64,000 nucleotides of DNA from Lanius collurio (GCA_020086605.1 JACBWW010000093.1:974218-1038217), one strand, 5' to 3'. Positions 35,388 to 48,690 are shown, counted from the stretch's first letter. Notes: a model not told the origin generated them from the letters alone. Program-made: numbers and translations.

Positions 35388-38300
35388 CTACTGGCCTCTT
35401 CTTGCATTGGTCTTCACACTGCTTTCACAAAGCCCAGATAATGAAAAGGAAATTGATTCTGGTAGCAGTTCTCTCTACAAGACAGAAGGAAAGAGTAAGA
35501 AAAATGACTTTTCAGTTCACACATTTTATTAGTTTACTATGCTTCAGTTCTTTGGTTACAGCAAGATCCTCATTCTGAACTCACACTCCCCAAATTCAGC
35601 CACTTACTGTGAGAGCTGAAGAGTCTAGATAGTGTTCAAACCTGAATGAGCAGATTTGGACTGAGTACTGAGTCCCAGGAGCTATAAAAAGGAAGTAGAG
35701 CCTCCCTGATGTGCCATACATCTCACAGAGGTGTGAGTGCCCATCAGATCAGGCACTGCAGTGCCAGGCTGTGCCTGCAGCCAGGGGCTGGAGCTGATGC
35801 TGAATTCAGCAGCTGGTTTCTGAAAGGCAGGTGGGGACGCAGGGCAGGAAGACCTGTTCAGACCATCTACCAAACACAGGTGAGAACCTGAGGTGTTAGT
35901 TTGGGCCTGCAAAGCACTAAGTAATTTGGGACCAGTTTGTTTTCTCCTCCACATCACTGGTAAGATGAGCAGGGCCATGTGAACATTGAAGACAGAGGTC
36001 TGCTTGCAATCCAGGGCCTTCAGCACCCCCTTCTCAGCACACCAGGGTCTCAGCTCATCAATTTATGTGTCCTTTCCCCTAAAATGTAATTCTTGGCAGA
36101 AGTCCATAACCATATTCCCATCTACCAGAGCCTCCCTTTAACTTCTCCCCCTCCCTGCCCCATTGCAGGAGGGAGAACAGATAGGACATTTGCTAACAGA
36201 ATTTTTATCAGTGGCACACCTGGAGTTTTTATCTAAGCTAGACAAGATAAAGATGTTACTGCCATGTCTACACACTAGGATGCCTAACTCTGGCACCAGC
36301 CACAAAACAGTAAAAGCATTAGAGAAAGAGCACCTGGATTGACATGAATTACATGACCTTCAATGATTAAAATCTTTGCACTCGGCTTCCTGCTCTCTTG
36401 CAGAGAACAGGAGTAATACAGCCTATCACCAGGGTACAAGCTTTAACAAGCCAGTGCTCATACACCCATCTCGAAGCTCTGCCTCGCATGAAATCAGGCT
36501 CAGAGCAACTCCCAACTTGTACCAAATCACATCACAAACAGATGCTGGGCACAAGCTGGGCTGACATCTCACTTCTTCAAGGCACCAACCCCTCTGGAGC
36601 TCAGCTTTTGTGGGACGCAGGACTTCCTGTCCACAGGCAGGCAAGACCCCAGCTGTCCTTCTGCGTGGCACTGCCTCTGGTGGCTGTGGAAAGACAGATG
36701 AATTGAAGAGACATCACCTCATCCCAGAGCTACAGAAGGCTAAACAACATGGTTGGTGGATCCCAGCCACTCAGGAGAGTTCTCCTGCGCAGCCAAGAGC
36801 TCCCTCGGGCTTTAAAGATTAAGTGCTATGAAACTTGTTTTTCAATCACCAGGAGAAGATTACAGATGGTTTTGACATCACAACAAAGCAGAGATGTTAC
36901 GCTCCTCAGTACTTCTGAGTACTTCTGCAGCGAGAGCACAGGGTCCAGGTGGGTCCTTCTCTGGAAGGCAGAAAAACCTGAGTGGGCTGATAGCCCCAGA
37001 TAGCTCCCCACAGAGCCAGAGCTTCTCCAGGCACAACGCTACCAAAGGCTGGCTGATCTGCAGCTCATCTTTCCAAGTACAAGATCTACCCCCTCACCCA
37101 TGCACAGGGCCAGCCACCTGCACTTCCAGTCAATCCAACACACAGGCTCTACTCTCCTCCCACACCATTTTAAATCACAAGGAACCAAGATGCCATCAGC
37201 AGAGTTGCTGCTGGTCGTGGGAGAAGAGACAGACCCGATTCTTTTGCCAGACTCAGTGTAAGAGCAGTTTTAGTCCACCCACTCCTTCCCTGAAGCTGAA
37301 GGACTTCCAGTATCTGAGTTGAAATTGGGTCTGCTAGTTAAATAATAACAACTATGGCTCTTCCTACAAAAGGATAAGCAGGAAACATCGATGTCCTGGA
37401 AGAGATGTCTGCTCACTTTGCCATGAATAGCCTCCTGCATGAAACCTATTGCTTGCACTGTGGCAAGCTGGAGGAAGCAGCAGCACTGTCTGCTCCCTCT
37501 CTTCTTGGCAGGAATATAGAAGACATATTTGTTCCTGAGAGCTCAAAACAGTGAAGCTCTAAGCAGCCTACCAGCACGTCCCTTTCTTCGTTATAGCAAC
37601 TCAGAGCACTGGAAAATGTGTCCTGAGCAAGTAGCACAGACATATTTGTTTAAATACAATTTATTTCTTTAATTATAGGGAATCAAACCATCCAGTACTG
37701 CCAAAGAGAACAGGCATTTATAACAAGGGGCATTGGCCAAGACCAGCCTCAAGGCAATTGCACCCTACTCAGAGTACACTTCAGGCTTTTATTCAAAGCC
37801 TAGGGCCAGAAGGGACCACCAGTAGCAATCCAATTGCTCATCCATCACTGCCTCCCATATTTCCAGGCTCAGTAACATGGGTTTGGCTAAAGCCTCTCTT
37901 CCATTAAGGAGCTCAGTCATGATAAGAATTCATTTTTAGGAAGAGGACCTTCCGCCGCCACACTGTTAAATTACATCTTGTTTCTCACCTCAGTCTGTGT
38001 GACTGTGCCTCCCAGCCATCCTCTAGATGACTTTTGGGAGATTTGGCTGGGGGACTGGGCAGAATTGGGAATCCCTCTCTCAGAGCAGGTAACTGATACT
38101 TCAGCAGTGATGAGTGCTGACAGAGCATGAGCTGTCTGCCTCTGCCAACACCACTGGTGGGAAAAAGCCAATTGTCACTTCTTCAGCTTAAAACTGCTTC
38201 TCTTACTTCTCTCAGGAGTCAGGCCCNACTTGCAGTGCTCACATGGATAATGAAGCTTTATAAAGTCACCCTGCACACCCAGTGCAAAACTAGAAGAAAG

Positions 38301-41300
38301 CAAGTCCTATGCAAGCTCTAAAATGCTAAAACTAATAAGGCGGGGGGGGGGGAAGTGGACAGAAAGAGATAAGCAAAATGGAAAAATACAACTTTTCTGT
38401 CCTCAGTTAATGCCATTTCTCTTGGAGCTGATCAGAGGGGCTCACAGGAGCACCCCACAAGCCTCCTGCTCCCCATACTCAGCTCTCTGCTCAGGGACCT
38501 AAAATCCTAAGTGGTCATTGCAGCAGGCAAGGTTGCCAGCCCAGGAAGGCTCTCTGCCCTGTGAGAGGGGCTCATCCCAGCCCAGCCCATTTGCACTCAA
38601 TCAAAGGCTCATTTCACAATCCTCATGGAAATCAGTGAACGAAGTAGGACAGAAAGCTGGCATACATCTCTCGTGTTGCTCAGCCCTGCAGTCCCTTGGG
38701 CATGACAGTGGCCTCTGAGTGAGAGGCAATGTTCTGGTTTTAGCTCTGGGGAGTAAAGAGCAGTGACAGCCTTAAATCACAATCTGAATACTTTCTGCAC
38801 CTGTTTACCAGTTTCCTGTTTTCTTGTTACCAAGATGATGATCTTACACTGAGAGTTATTGGAAAGCCAGAAAATCAAGGACTGCAATTCAATTTTCATA
38901 CCCCTCCCACAAAAAGTAATTCAGCCTTTGAAGTGCTGAAAGAGGCTGAGGGGTCATTACTTGTCTCTGGGGTGCTCCAAAGGGGGAGAGCAGGCAGCTC
39001 ACCCAGAGGATAATGTGAAATCCAGCACGAGGAACCAAGGAACACCAATTTGTTTTTCAATCTATTTTGTTGCAGTTCAGAGCATCAGTGCAGACTGATA
39101 ACAGAGGAAAATTCGCAACACTTTGACTAAATTCAGCACTCCACAGTCTCTAAAGGCAGCAGAATATACCACTCAAACCCCACGCATTTTGGCTGTCTGT
39201 CTGCACTAATGCTCTGAATAGAAATACAACAGATCGAAAAACAAACAGCTCTGATCCAACTCTTAATGGCAAGTTTTCTTCCAACCAAGGGCTGCCCCAA
39301 AAAGCAGGCAAAATCATGCAGTAGAAAACCTGCACAAACCCAAAGAAACTGCCTAAGTTGCTCCAGTCACTGCTCAGTCACAGATCACTGTGCCCAAGAA
39401 CACCAGAAGTGCTAATTATATTTTGCAGGTTCCCTTAACATCCTCAAAAAACAAAAGCTGGCCGTCTGAACTGCTTTTTGTCAAGTAGGTTTACAGCAGA
39501 GAGGATGGTTGTGTTGCAATTTCTTCGTGACTTGTTAAAAAAACCAAAACTTCACAACTTTGACCAGTTTTTGTGACCCATTTTGCATCAGTAGAAGTAC
39601 AGGAGCCATTTGTTCCCACAGCCAAGGACAGACATGGCTCAACACATCCCTAAGGTGCCTTGATGCAAAGGCCTCTAAAATCACACTTCTCAGGCATAGT
39701 CACCCCAAAACAGGTCTGATTCCCTCAGAATTCTTAGTAAGTACACAGAATTACTGTGAACTGAGTCTGTCAAGACACCTGAATCTCCACCACTGTCACC
39801 TCCTGCATCAGGCTTTCAGAGAGGCACCTCCTCAGACCCAAAATTCCATTAAGACAACAGGACTTTCAACAACTCTTCAAACATAAGTGCAGCTGCTCCA
39901 AAACACCAGAGGAAGATGCAGCATTGTGAAAGCCGAGTACGTTCGCCCCAGAAAGCCAATGCACTTCCTCCATCTCCTGGAAGAATTTTATAACTGCTGA
40001 ACTGCTTTTTGAGGGACAACAGGAACATTCCTGGCACCTTCTTTAAGTGATATGTCAGGGCAGTTAAAATATACTGGAAAGAGAGAAAACAAGAGTGAAT
40101 GAGCAGGGCATGGAAGCTGGGAAAGGACTTCTGCTCTGGTCCATACTCCAACAGGCTGTTCCTGCACTACCATGTCTTTGAACCAGGGTGTCAACCCAAA
40201 TTCCTCCTCAAACACAAGACACTTGGCATCTCTTAACCAAAACCCTGCAGAATCCTGCTGCCTTATATCACGTTTGGCCCATAAATCAGGTGTATCAGCC
40301 TTCCTGTCCAGCACAGGAGAGCAAACTGCAACTGAGCCTCACCTTACTGCAGCCTGTCTCTCTGCAGGGAGCAGGGGGGCTTCACTGATTAAGACCCACC
40401 ACAGCACCCCTCTGTAGCACATCTCACCTGACCTGGGAACAGGGACAGCCCTGAGGCTCTCTTCTCCCTGCTCCCCTGCAGCAGCTCATTCGAGCTGGAG
40501 ATCACAAAGGAAACCAAATGAGACTGATCATTTTTTGGTGTAGTGCAAAAAATCTGTTTGTCTCTTGAAGGGTCAGTCTTGATGGATCATCTCAAAGAAC
40601 AGATGTGATTAGTGGTCCAAAGCAAGGAGAGGAATCTGCTGTGACCAAAGCACAGGATAAACCCCTTCCATGGCTATCTTTAAAAAACTTCCTGGAGGAT
40701 CACACCTGCCCAAGCAGGAGCACAGCCCTAATGCAGAGCTAATGTAACACATTTGGAGGGTTAGTGGTACCCAGCGGACAGACTCTGACTCACTGGTAAA
40801 GACAAAATTCTGGAGGAAACATCTTTTGTGTGTAGGTTACAAAAGGAAAGGCCCCTGCCACAAGGCAGCAATGGGATCGCCCAGCTCCCTTTGGCAGAGG
40901 GAACATAGGGGGTGTTTTCAATGAGAGGGACTGCGTTTTCTGAGCACCCGTGGAGCACCTACAAGGCTGACTTCGATTTAACATGGGTGGGGTATGGGGG
41001 TCCCCGCTCCCGGCCAGGTTGAAGGCAGAGGCACCCATCCACCCCCCTCAACTCCTCATCCGCCTGAAAGGCTTAGTAGGGGTCGGTCCCTCCCTGCGGG
41101 CGGGGGAGGCACCCACCCGTGCCGTCCCGTCCCGTTCCCCGGCTCCCCGGAGCGGGCCTGGCACCAAGGCGGGGTAGCGAGGGGTGGCTGCAGCCGGGAT
41201 AGGCCAGCGGGGTCGTGGGGGAGCCGCGCCGCCCCGAACCCCCGGTGCCGAGCGGACCCATCCGGCCCTGCCGCCGTGGTTTTACCTTTACTGGGCACGG

Positions 41301-41350
41301 CACGGCAGGGCAGGGCAGGGCAGGGCACGGCACGAACAACAAAGCCTTAC
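35388..41350 (-). other. Intron 1 of ZBTB40
   Basis: Six kilobases between the non-coding first exon and the BTB exon. It contains one ambiguous base (38227) and a poly-G run at about 38342-38352. Sequence near 37795-37880 hints at an old CR1 tail (GGCCAGAAGGGACCACCAGT) but is too weak to call. I see no coding exon. Confidence 0.5.
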
Positions 41351-41412
41351 AGTAACAGCCGTCCCTGTCCCCGCCCGCTCCCCTGCTCAGCGCCGCCATC
41401 TTGGGGCCGCGA
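41351..41412 (-). pseudogene. ZBTB40: ZBTB40 exon 1 (5' untranslated)
   Basis: A non-coding first exon is inferred inside the CpG island. It holds the YY1 motif and ends at a good donor (TTACT/GTAAGG, GT at 41349-41350). The 5' end is a guess because no transcript is available. The ATG inside the YY1 motif is followed by a short open frame and is not the ZBTB40 start. Confidence 0.5.
41392..41404 (-). promoter_or_regulatory. YY1-type site at the transcription start
   Basis: The plus strand reads GCCGCCATCTTGG, which is AAGATGGCGGC on the minus strand. This is the classic YY1 core, often found just downstream of the start site of TATA-less CpG-island promoters. Its position immediately 5' of the first splice donor fits that role. 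It is intact although the coding exons are decayed. Confidence 0.65.
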
Positions 41413-41519
41413 CAAAACCTCCCAACCCCGTTGTCTTCCGCTCGGATTTTATATCCCCTGGCTGAATTTTCTCACCTTTGTAAACGTAACTGATATAGTC
41501 AGAAAACTTCTGCAATAGA

Positions 41520-41919
41520 AGTTGCTTAATGAATAAAAGAACTCTGCGTTTCGAGCATTGCGCATGGTCACATCACCGAAATAAATACGCATTAGATAGG
41601 CGGAGAATATGTGTTAGATGTTAGGTTCGTGTGAATTTTACTGCCTAAAAGATACAGCCTTTTACCCCTTGGTGTACTTGATTTGTAGAAACCTCCACCT
41701 TACACCATGTGCAGATTAAATGATTTCTCCTTTCTGAACTAGACATTGTGTCTGTGGCTCGGGACCTCCTAAAACCAGCAACACTGGCTCACCGTCCCCA
41801 GGCAGCCCTGAGGGACCTGCCGGCCATGGTGGCTGCTGTTGCACCCCTACTTTGTACCCGCCCAACTCGGCTGCCATTGCAGCCCCCGCGGTCGGACATT
41901 GGAAGGGCCTGACCGGACA
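41520..41919. other. Region upstream of the CpG island, no gene seen
   Basis: The DNA 5' of the promoter drops back to ordinary composition. I see no exon, repeat or conserved motif that I can name. Confidence 0.4.
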
Positions 41920-42070
41920 GGTGGTGGAGTCACTGTTTCTGGAAGTGTTTAAGGAAACACTGGACATCGTGCTTAGTGCCATGGTCTAATTGACAAGGTG
42001 GTGTTGGGTCACAGGTTGGACTCAGTCTCAGAGGCCTTTTTGAACCTAATTGGTTCTGAGTCTGTAATGA
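41920..42070 (+). repeat. CR1 LINE 3' end fragment, diverged
   Basis: A diverged CR1 tail: AGTGTTTAAGGAAACACTGG, then TGACAAGGTGGTGTTGGGTC, GGTTGGACTCAGTCTCAGAG and CCTTTTTGAACCTAATTGGT. It lacks the usual terminal short repeats. Confidence 0.7.
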
Positions 42071-42696
42071 AACATCACCTTTCTGTGTTAGAGCCAGGGC
42101 TCATTCCCTGAGGGAGGTGGCGGTGGTGGGCACAGCCAGCTGTGAGTGGCATGTGGGGCTGAGGCGGCAGGAGCCATGTCCCCCTCAGTCACCTGTCCTT
42201 GGCCTGGGCCAAGGGAATGCTTGGGCAGTGCTGGACCTTCCAGCCCATGCTCTGGGCATACTTTGGGGTGCCAGCTGTGGGACATGGGGTAGGTGGACAC
42301 AGCCCTGGCTGTGGGTCCTGATCTGCTGCTCCATTACCTGCTTGCCTGGTTTCTAGCCATTGGCTTCCCAGCATGCTGCAGGCACAGCTCCCTGTGCTGT
42401 CCTGGTAGCATCTCACTGTGGTGTGCTGGGGAGGACACCTGGGGCACCAGGGTCACCTGGGGCACCAGGTCTAGAATTGGGGTGCTGAGGGGGGTATGTG
42501 TGTCACAGGCAGGGACCCTGGGGTGTATGGCTGACCCCAAATAGCTAAGAAGCCCCCGATGCTGAATGCCACCGTGCTTGCGCATGTTTTGTGCATGTCA
42601 GCCATGTGTCAGTCTGTGTGCAATGGGATGCAGGGTGGGACCAGGCTGTTCTTACAGCCCATGTGCGGGCATCCTGCTCTGGGGGGCAAGGGTGAC

Positions 42697-42925
42697 AAGA
42701 CCCCGTTCTGTATTTCTGTCATAGCAGGGGTGCAGCTTGTTCCTTCCCAAGACCCCAGTCTGTATTTCTGCCATAGTGGGGGTGCTCCTTGTTCCTCCCC
42801 AAGACCCTGATCTGTATTTACGCCAAAACAGAGGTATTCCTTGTTCCTCCCTGAGACCCTTATCTGTATTTCTGCCATTGCAGGAGAGCTCCTTGTTGCT
42901 CCCAGACACCTCGCTGTGTTTCTGT
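42697..42925. repeat. Tandem repeat, 52-bp unit, about 4.4 copies
   Basis: A unit starting AAGACCC and containing TCTGTATTTCTGCCATAG and TGCTCCTTGTTCCTCCCC recurs at 42697, 42749, 42801, 42853 and partly 42904. The spacing is 52 bp and the copies differ at many sites. On the minus strand it is translated by chance as a repeated MAEIQTG-like pattern without any start or gene context. Confidence 0.85.
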
Positions 42926-45900
42926 TCCCTGTCTCTCTGTCAGTAACCTGACCCAGCCCATGGCTCACAAAGGGCCTCTGGGGCATTTTGTTCAGCAGCT
43001 CTGAGAGCTTCCAGATGGCCCCAGTGAGTGGGACCGGCCCTGCCACCAGCAGCCAGTGCAGCAAAGGCCAGCCACCGACTGTCCCCACTGGCCTTGCTGA
43101 GCCACAGCTGTGCAGGGACTGTGCCCTGTGCCTTAGAGAGACCCCTCTCCCGAGTGCTAAAGTCGATCAGGCATTCTCTGCTCTGTGTGGTTGCACACTT
43201 GAAAGTTGCTGGTCCCTCCGTGCTCAGCTTTAGTAGAGCTCTGGGGAAGTTTTGTCTGATTCCTATAATTGGAGAAACAGAAAGATTTTTGCTGAAATTT
43301 GTACCAAAAAAAACCCCAAACAAACCAAAAAAATCCAAAAAACAACGAAATCTTGCCAGTACATGGAGTAGCAGGTTCATTTCCATTCACATTCACAGGC
43401 CTAGAAAAGGGTTATCTGCTCCATCTATTGACAGGTTGCAGAGGAGAGCTAAAGAACTGGCTCATTTGCATAAACACTTGCTAATTTCGGGATGAGCATG
43501 CAGAGATGTGGAGAGTGATATCCTGGGCTGTGTGTGACCTGGTAACCAGCAGCAGGCAGGTAGTAGGGCCTGGGACTGTGGGTCCTGGCGACTGCCAAGC
43601 CCTATCCCCAGGGAAGCAGATGAAATTCTGGGCCTGGCATGTGGTCAAGCAGATCAGCTTGCAGACAAATGGGTATTAACTAGAAACCCACAATTTCATG
43701 ATGAGGCTGTTCTGCTCTGGGACCTCTGTGCTCTGCTCTGTGCTTGATTGGGATTCTTGGCTGCGAGCGGCACAGCAGCTATTCTGCCATTACAATAGAA
43801 ATGGCATCGCAGCAGCAAGTTTCAAGGTCACTTTTGGTGAATGCAACAAAAGCAGGACAGGCTGTTTACTTGTGGAGGTGTGGAGAGAGGCTTGTGGGGA
43901 CCTGCTCAGTCTCCTGCACTGAGTTGTCTTTGCTGCAGCTGTCAATCGCTGCTCCACCAGTTTTCTCCTGAGTGCTCCTATTTTAAGTGTTGAAGGGATC
44001 TCTGTGAGAGAACTCTGGACCCAGATCTGGTTATTTTTATCCCCAGACTGGTGATGATCAAAGAAAGGTGATACTGAGAAGCCACCAGTGGCTCTTGCTC
44101 TGTGGCTGCTGACAGCAGCTGACCTGGAGATGACACCCCAGCCGTGAGAATGACCTGCTCCAGGCCATTGGGGGAGACACTGGCATTGGCCAAGGAGTAT
44201 TGGTGAGATGAAGGGCAGTGATTGCTACACTAGAAGCAACATCCCCATCACTGTCAGATGTACACTTGCTGCAGAGCCATCTCATGCCATCTGAGGCATG
44301 CTGAGCATCCACAGCTCACCACAGCAGAGCAGGAGCTGTGTGTTGCAGCAGGTGCCTTCTCTGCAGGAGCAAAACCTTTCCTGCAAGGCCATCCTTGATA
44401 GCAGAGAAGAGGCCTGATGTCTCTGATACCTTGTGTGAGAAACCTGTAGCTTTGGCACAAAAAGGGATGAGGTTTTGGCTGCAGGTTTGTGAGCCTGCCT
44501 GTCTGTTTGGTGTTGTGATACTCCTGTGAGCACCTGGAGCAGGCCCCTGTGGGAACAGCTTTTTGCCAGAATTAGAGAGAAGAAGCTGAATGTCCCTGCC
44601 CAGACTAAGGCAGTGCAGCAAAAGGTCATAAAGGGGTGGCTCTTTGCTGAAACCAGCTCTGGAACTGAAATTGATGTTTGCTGGGCGGTGTCTGGGATTC
44701 AGGGAGGCCTAATGGGATTGACAGGAAGAGCATCTGTGGTCTCACACCTTGGAGATGGTGGTGTGTGGAGATGACAGGGCAGTAGCATGATGAGCAGTGA
44801 TGCTAGAGAACAGCACATATGCCAGAGAAGCCACACAGACTTTTCTCCAAAGGCTGGGGTAGGATGGTCAGAGTCACCATGACAGACTGGCTACAGGGAC
44901 AAAAACCAACTCGGTCATTCCTGTCCCCATCTCCCTGTTTTTATCCCCTCTGCTGCTTAAATCAAGAGAATTCATGTCCATGCCATGTTAATCAAACCAA
45001 TGCCATGATCCAGGAGTAGTGTCCCCAGATAAGAAAAACGGTGAGGAAACAGAGGACACAAACAGGTTCCCAGTGTAGCTTTGTCAGTTCCAGCACCGTA
45101 ACACTCAGTTGTCCCTTGAAAACATCTTAATTCTTATCCTGGTGAGTGGAACTGTACCACTGAGTGCTTCCTTTCCCTAAAGTGTAGGACTGCAGGATAA
45201 AGCTTTACCAGGTGACTCTCCAAGGAACCCACAAGGAAAGACCTAAGAGAGTTGAGCTGGTTTGGAGTTCAGCATCCTGCCAAGGATCACTTGAGTGTCA
45301 CACAAAGGAGCACAGGTGAGCATGTACCATGTCTCCAGCTACCATTCTCACTGAGAGCAGGCACAAGTCCCACAGATCCAAACAGGCCTTAACTCCTGTC
45401 CCTTGAAAGAGCCCCTCTTGCTGAGACCCAGCCCACTGAAGAAGGGAGCACAGCCCTGCCTAGCTCTGCCAAAACAGCCTCCACACTGCTTAAAAAGCTC
45501 AGGGCAGGGAGTCAGATGGGGTGAAACCCAACCTCCCCTCTAGAGCTGGGACACTGAGACACAGTCCTCTCCAGAAGTTACGTCTTCTGAAGAATGGATC
45601 CAGGAGGTCGAGCTGGATGGGATCACTCCAGTGACCAAATCCAAACTTTGCTATTTGCACAAACTTGTGACATGTGCATCTTTTCCAGGCAACACAGACC
45701 TTAAATCTGTTTTTGATGCTCTGGAGCATCTCTTGGTGACAGATGGGCCATCACACGGCACAGATCTACTCATTCAGGGGAAAAGAAGTAGGAAAAGACA
45801 CAGACGTTTCACCTTAGCTCAGGCAGGGACAGCAGTGAGCCACGCCTAAGGCCATGCAACATCTCTCGCCTCCTCGTTTGTAAGTCTTCTCTGCCTCGTA

Positions 45901-48417
45901 GCCTGGGTTGGTAGCAAGCTCCGTCCCTGGCTTGCGGCTTCTCCTTTGAGCACTTGAGGGCACTGTTGGAGTTTGCAAAGAGGCAGATTCCTGGGGTGAA
46001 AGATTTGTTGCGTGTCGTACTATGCAGAGGAACATCCGTTTTGTGGCTTCTGTTCTCAGGGATTTGCAGCTTTGGCCTGAATGCTCCGTCTTGGGCAAAA
46101 CCTTTCACAGAAAATATCAAGTCATGTGGACTTTTTTTATCTTCATTTTTCTCTAAACATTTCTCCCTTCCATCTTTTTAACCCCAAGGCTTCTCTCATG
46201 AGGGTCAGATCTCAGGAAAAAGGCTGGGCAGCACAATGAGTTATTGAGGGGAGGCAGAAAGTTTGATCATATGGAATTGTATTTCACCTGCACAGAATGG
46301 TTTAATTTTACAAAGCACTGTTGATGCAAGGATGCACAGCCTGTCCATGTTTGAACACAAATCTTGTTCCTGGTGCTGGTCTCCAAGAAAGGCAGCAGCA
46401 CAGGCTGTGCTGGGGGTCAGCTCTGCGCTGGCTCCAAAGGGCTGCACACAGCTCTCTGCTGGGAACCTGTGCCAGAATAATTATTTACATATGCTGGCAT
46501 AAAGTAATTGCTAATGGAGTGGAACACCACGCACGACCCCTCTGAGCTGTCCCAGAGGACACACTGGGAGTTACCAAGCAAAGTGTTCTCTCCATGTACC
46601 AAATGAGGTTTCCTTCCACCCCAGTCCTCCTCCCTTCTGCCACTGGAGCAGCTGGTTCATGGCAGAGGAGTTTCTGTCCCCTTTGCCCCATCCTCTTGCC
46701 TTTGCCAGCACATTCCAGGCTTGCACTCAGAGACTCTATGTTTCCCTGTTATTCCACCTTAATTGCCCTTCAAAGCTGAGCTGGATGGTGTCTTGGGGAA
46801 GTTCCTGCTCCCATTAAGAAGCAGGGACTGTAAATGGGTTTGAAATATTTCACTTCTGTGTTTCTCCAGCCAAACTGAAGTTTCCCTGAAGAGATGGACT
46901 TCTGGCACTCAGACTGTAGTTCCCTCTTGTAGTTCCTGATCCATCAGCTTCCTTGGCTTTTGATTTGATTACTTTTTATTGCAGTGATTCCCAAGAGAGA
47001 CCATCTCCATGGTATTTGCCATTTCTGCTTCTTTCTGTGGGGTGTGTAGGGAAAGAAATCTTATGTCCAGCTTTCCACAGGATGCTGAACTGTGTTCACT
47101 GTGTTGCTGAGTGTGGTGGTCCAGTCTGAGAGGAACATGTTGAGATCCAGCTTTCCAAAGGCCATCTTGTGCTCCTCTGTCAGATTCTCACTTCTGTGGC
47201 CTCTAGAAAGTCCAATTCCAAGGCTCTGTGGTTGCTATTGCAGCTATCACATATCTGTGATCCATTACTAAATGTGATCAGGTTTCTTCCAGTCTTTCCA
47301 CAGACAGGTTGGAGTTTCAGGAGGCTGCACAGATTCCTTTCAGGATGGGGCACAGGCACCTCTCTGCAGAGGCACCCCAGCAGCTGAGAGAAAGCCATGG
47401 CCCCCTGGAAGACAGTTCCTCGCAGGACCATCTGTCCAGACCGGTCTCGGCTTCCTGGGTCTGAACCACAGACCCCTTCACCAGCCATCATACTGCTTTA
47501 TTCCCTTTGCAGGTCCTTGCTGCTGCAGTGTTCCCTTCTTCAGAACCAAGTATCTATTTCTTCTCCCGTGCTTTGGCTTTAGGTAAAAAACAGTATCTCT
47601 GTACTCTCATTTTTTCTGGTGACAGCCCCCGTCAACACCTCTCTCAGCTGTTCTAGCGCTTCAAACACCATTCCTGGGCTGAAGAGTCTGTTCTTCCAGA
47701 AATTGTATCCCCATTTAGATAATAGTGTTTTCCTTTCATTTTCCTGCCTTTGCTCTGGGTGGCCAGCTCTTCTCACAGCCTGTGTTTCCTTCCATGCATG
47801 TGCCTGGGTTTGTCTGTGATCCAGCATCCCCGGTGGTCTGGGTCCCTACATGTTGTCCATTTGCTCTGTTTCTAGGTGCTGATTTGTTTTCCCATTAATC
47901 TTCCTCTCTCCCTTGCTCAGCTCTCCCTAGACTGACTGCTGCCAACATGTTTCATGTATCCTGTGCTGCATAATAACCCAAGGGAAGGGGACTTCATGCC
48001 TGGACCCTGGGGCTCTGTAAGAGCTATTTCCAGGGGTGGCAGGTGCTGGCAGGGCTCCAGCCATGTGTTCCCTTGCTGATTTAGTTGCTCTCCCTCAAAC
48101 TACCCCCCATGGCACATGTCCCTCTGCACGTCCTAGCCTAGTTGCTGCAAGGACCATGTTCCTGCTGGGGCAGAACACTGCCAAACCCTTTCTGGCCCTC
48201 AGCACAGGCAGGCAGCTTCACACCAGTGCCTGCTGCTGGCTGGGAGTGGGGAGCGTGCTCAGTTTGCCTGCAACCTTGCTTTGCTTTTTCTGCTTGAGGA
48301 GCAGAAGATGGAATCTCCTGCAGTCCCCTGATGGTTCCAAGGTAGTGCCAGGGTTTGTATCAGAAGCTCCTCTCTGGGCAGCAATGTTGAGCTGCAGAAC
48401 GGAGAAGGGCTTGATCA
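42926..48417. other. Intergenic, no gene seen
   Basis: DNA upstream of ZBTB40. It holds a CA/A-rich low-complexity run at about 43305-43346 and short frames only. I see no exon with domain content and no young repeat. By mammalian synteny this should be part of the ZBTB40-WNT4 interval; that is inference. Confidence 0.45.
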
Positions 48418-48690
48418 CGAAATCACAGAATGGTTTCAGTTGGAAGGGACCTTAAAGGTCATTCTGTTCCATCCCCCGGCCATGGGCAGGGACTCTTTCC
48501 ACTATCCCACATTGTTCCAAGCCCTGTCCAGCCTGGCCTTGAACACTTCCAGGGATGGGACAGCCACAGCTTCTCTGGGCACCCTGTGCCAGGGCCTCAG
48601 CACCTTCACAGGGAACAATTTATTCCTATCATCCAAACAAAATCTATCCTCCTTCTGTTTAAAGCCATCCCCCTCTGTTGAGGGGGATGT
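48418..48690 (-). repeat. CR1 LINE 3' end fragment
   Basis: The reverse complement of CR1: AATCACAGAATGGTTTCAGT, then GGGACCTTAAAGGTCATTCT, CCTGGCCTTGAACACTTCCA and GGGATGGGACAGCCACAGCT. It is well preserved and probably younger than the copy at 13 kb. Confidence 0.88.

Larger units (their letters stand above)
1109..41412 (-). pseudogene. ZBTB40: ZBTB40 locus, 18 exons, decayed (pseudogene)
   Basis: Functional ZBTB40 is a nuclear BTB/POZ zinc-finger protein of about 1240 residues in human: an N-terminal BTB dimerisation domain, a middle region of helical repeats, then about 14 C2H2-like fingers. I find each of these parts in order on the minus strand, separated by introns with recognisable GT/AG sites. 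Lesions seen directly include a stop at codon 6, a frameshift in the BTB domain, stops at 26434-26436, 15626-15628, 12380-12382, 5744-5746 and 4721-4723, frameshifts in several other exons, a lost donor at 1993-1994 and many lost zinc ligands. Substitutions and splice damage are mixed with indels, so base-calling error alone is a poor explanation. Introns exclude a processed copy. A decayed duplicate with an intact gene elsewhere cannot be excluded. Confidence 0.88.
40980..41460. promoter_or_regulatory. CpG island promoter of ZBTB40
   Basis: This roughly 480-bp stretch is far richer in G+C and CpG than its surroundings. It contains Sp1-type GC boxes (CCCGCCC near 41370) and no obvious TATA box. 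It sits exactly where the first exon of the minus-strand ZBTB40 locus is expected. A short (GGGCA)n run lies at about 41293-41336. CpG islands are often bidirectional; I see no plus-strand gene starting here. Confidence 0.75.

Noticed and set aside
42609..43088. Minus-strand frame with a repeated MAEIQTG-like pattern
   Set aside because: The pattern is a by-product of a 52-bp DNA tandem repeat (not a multiple of three, so the frame cannot stay in register as a protein repeat).
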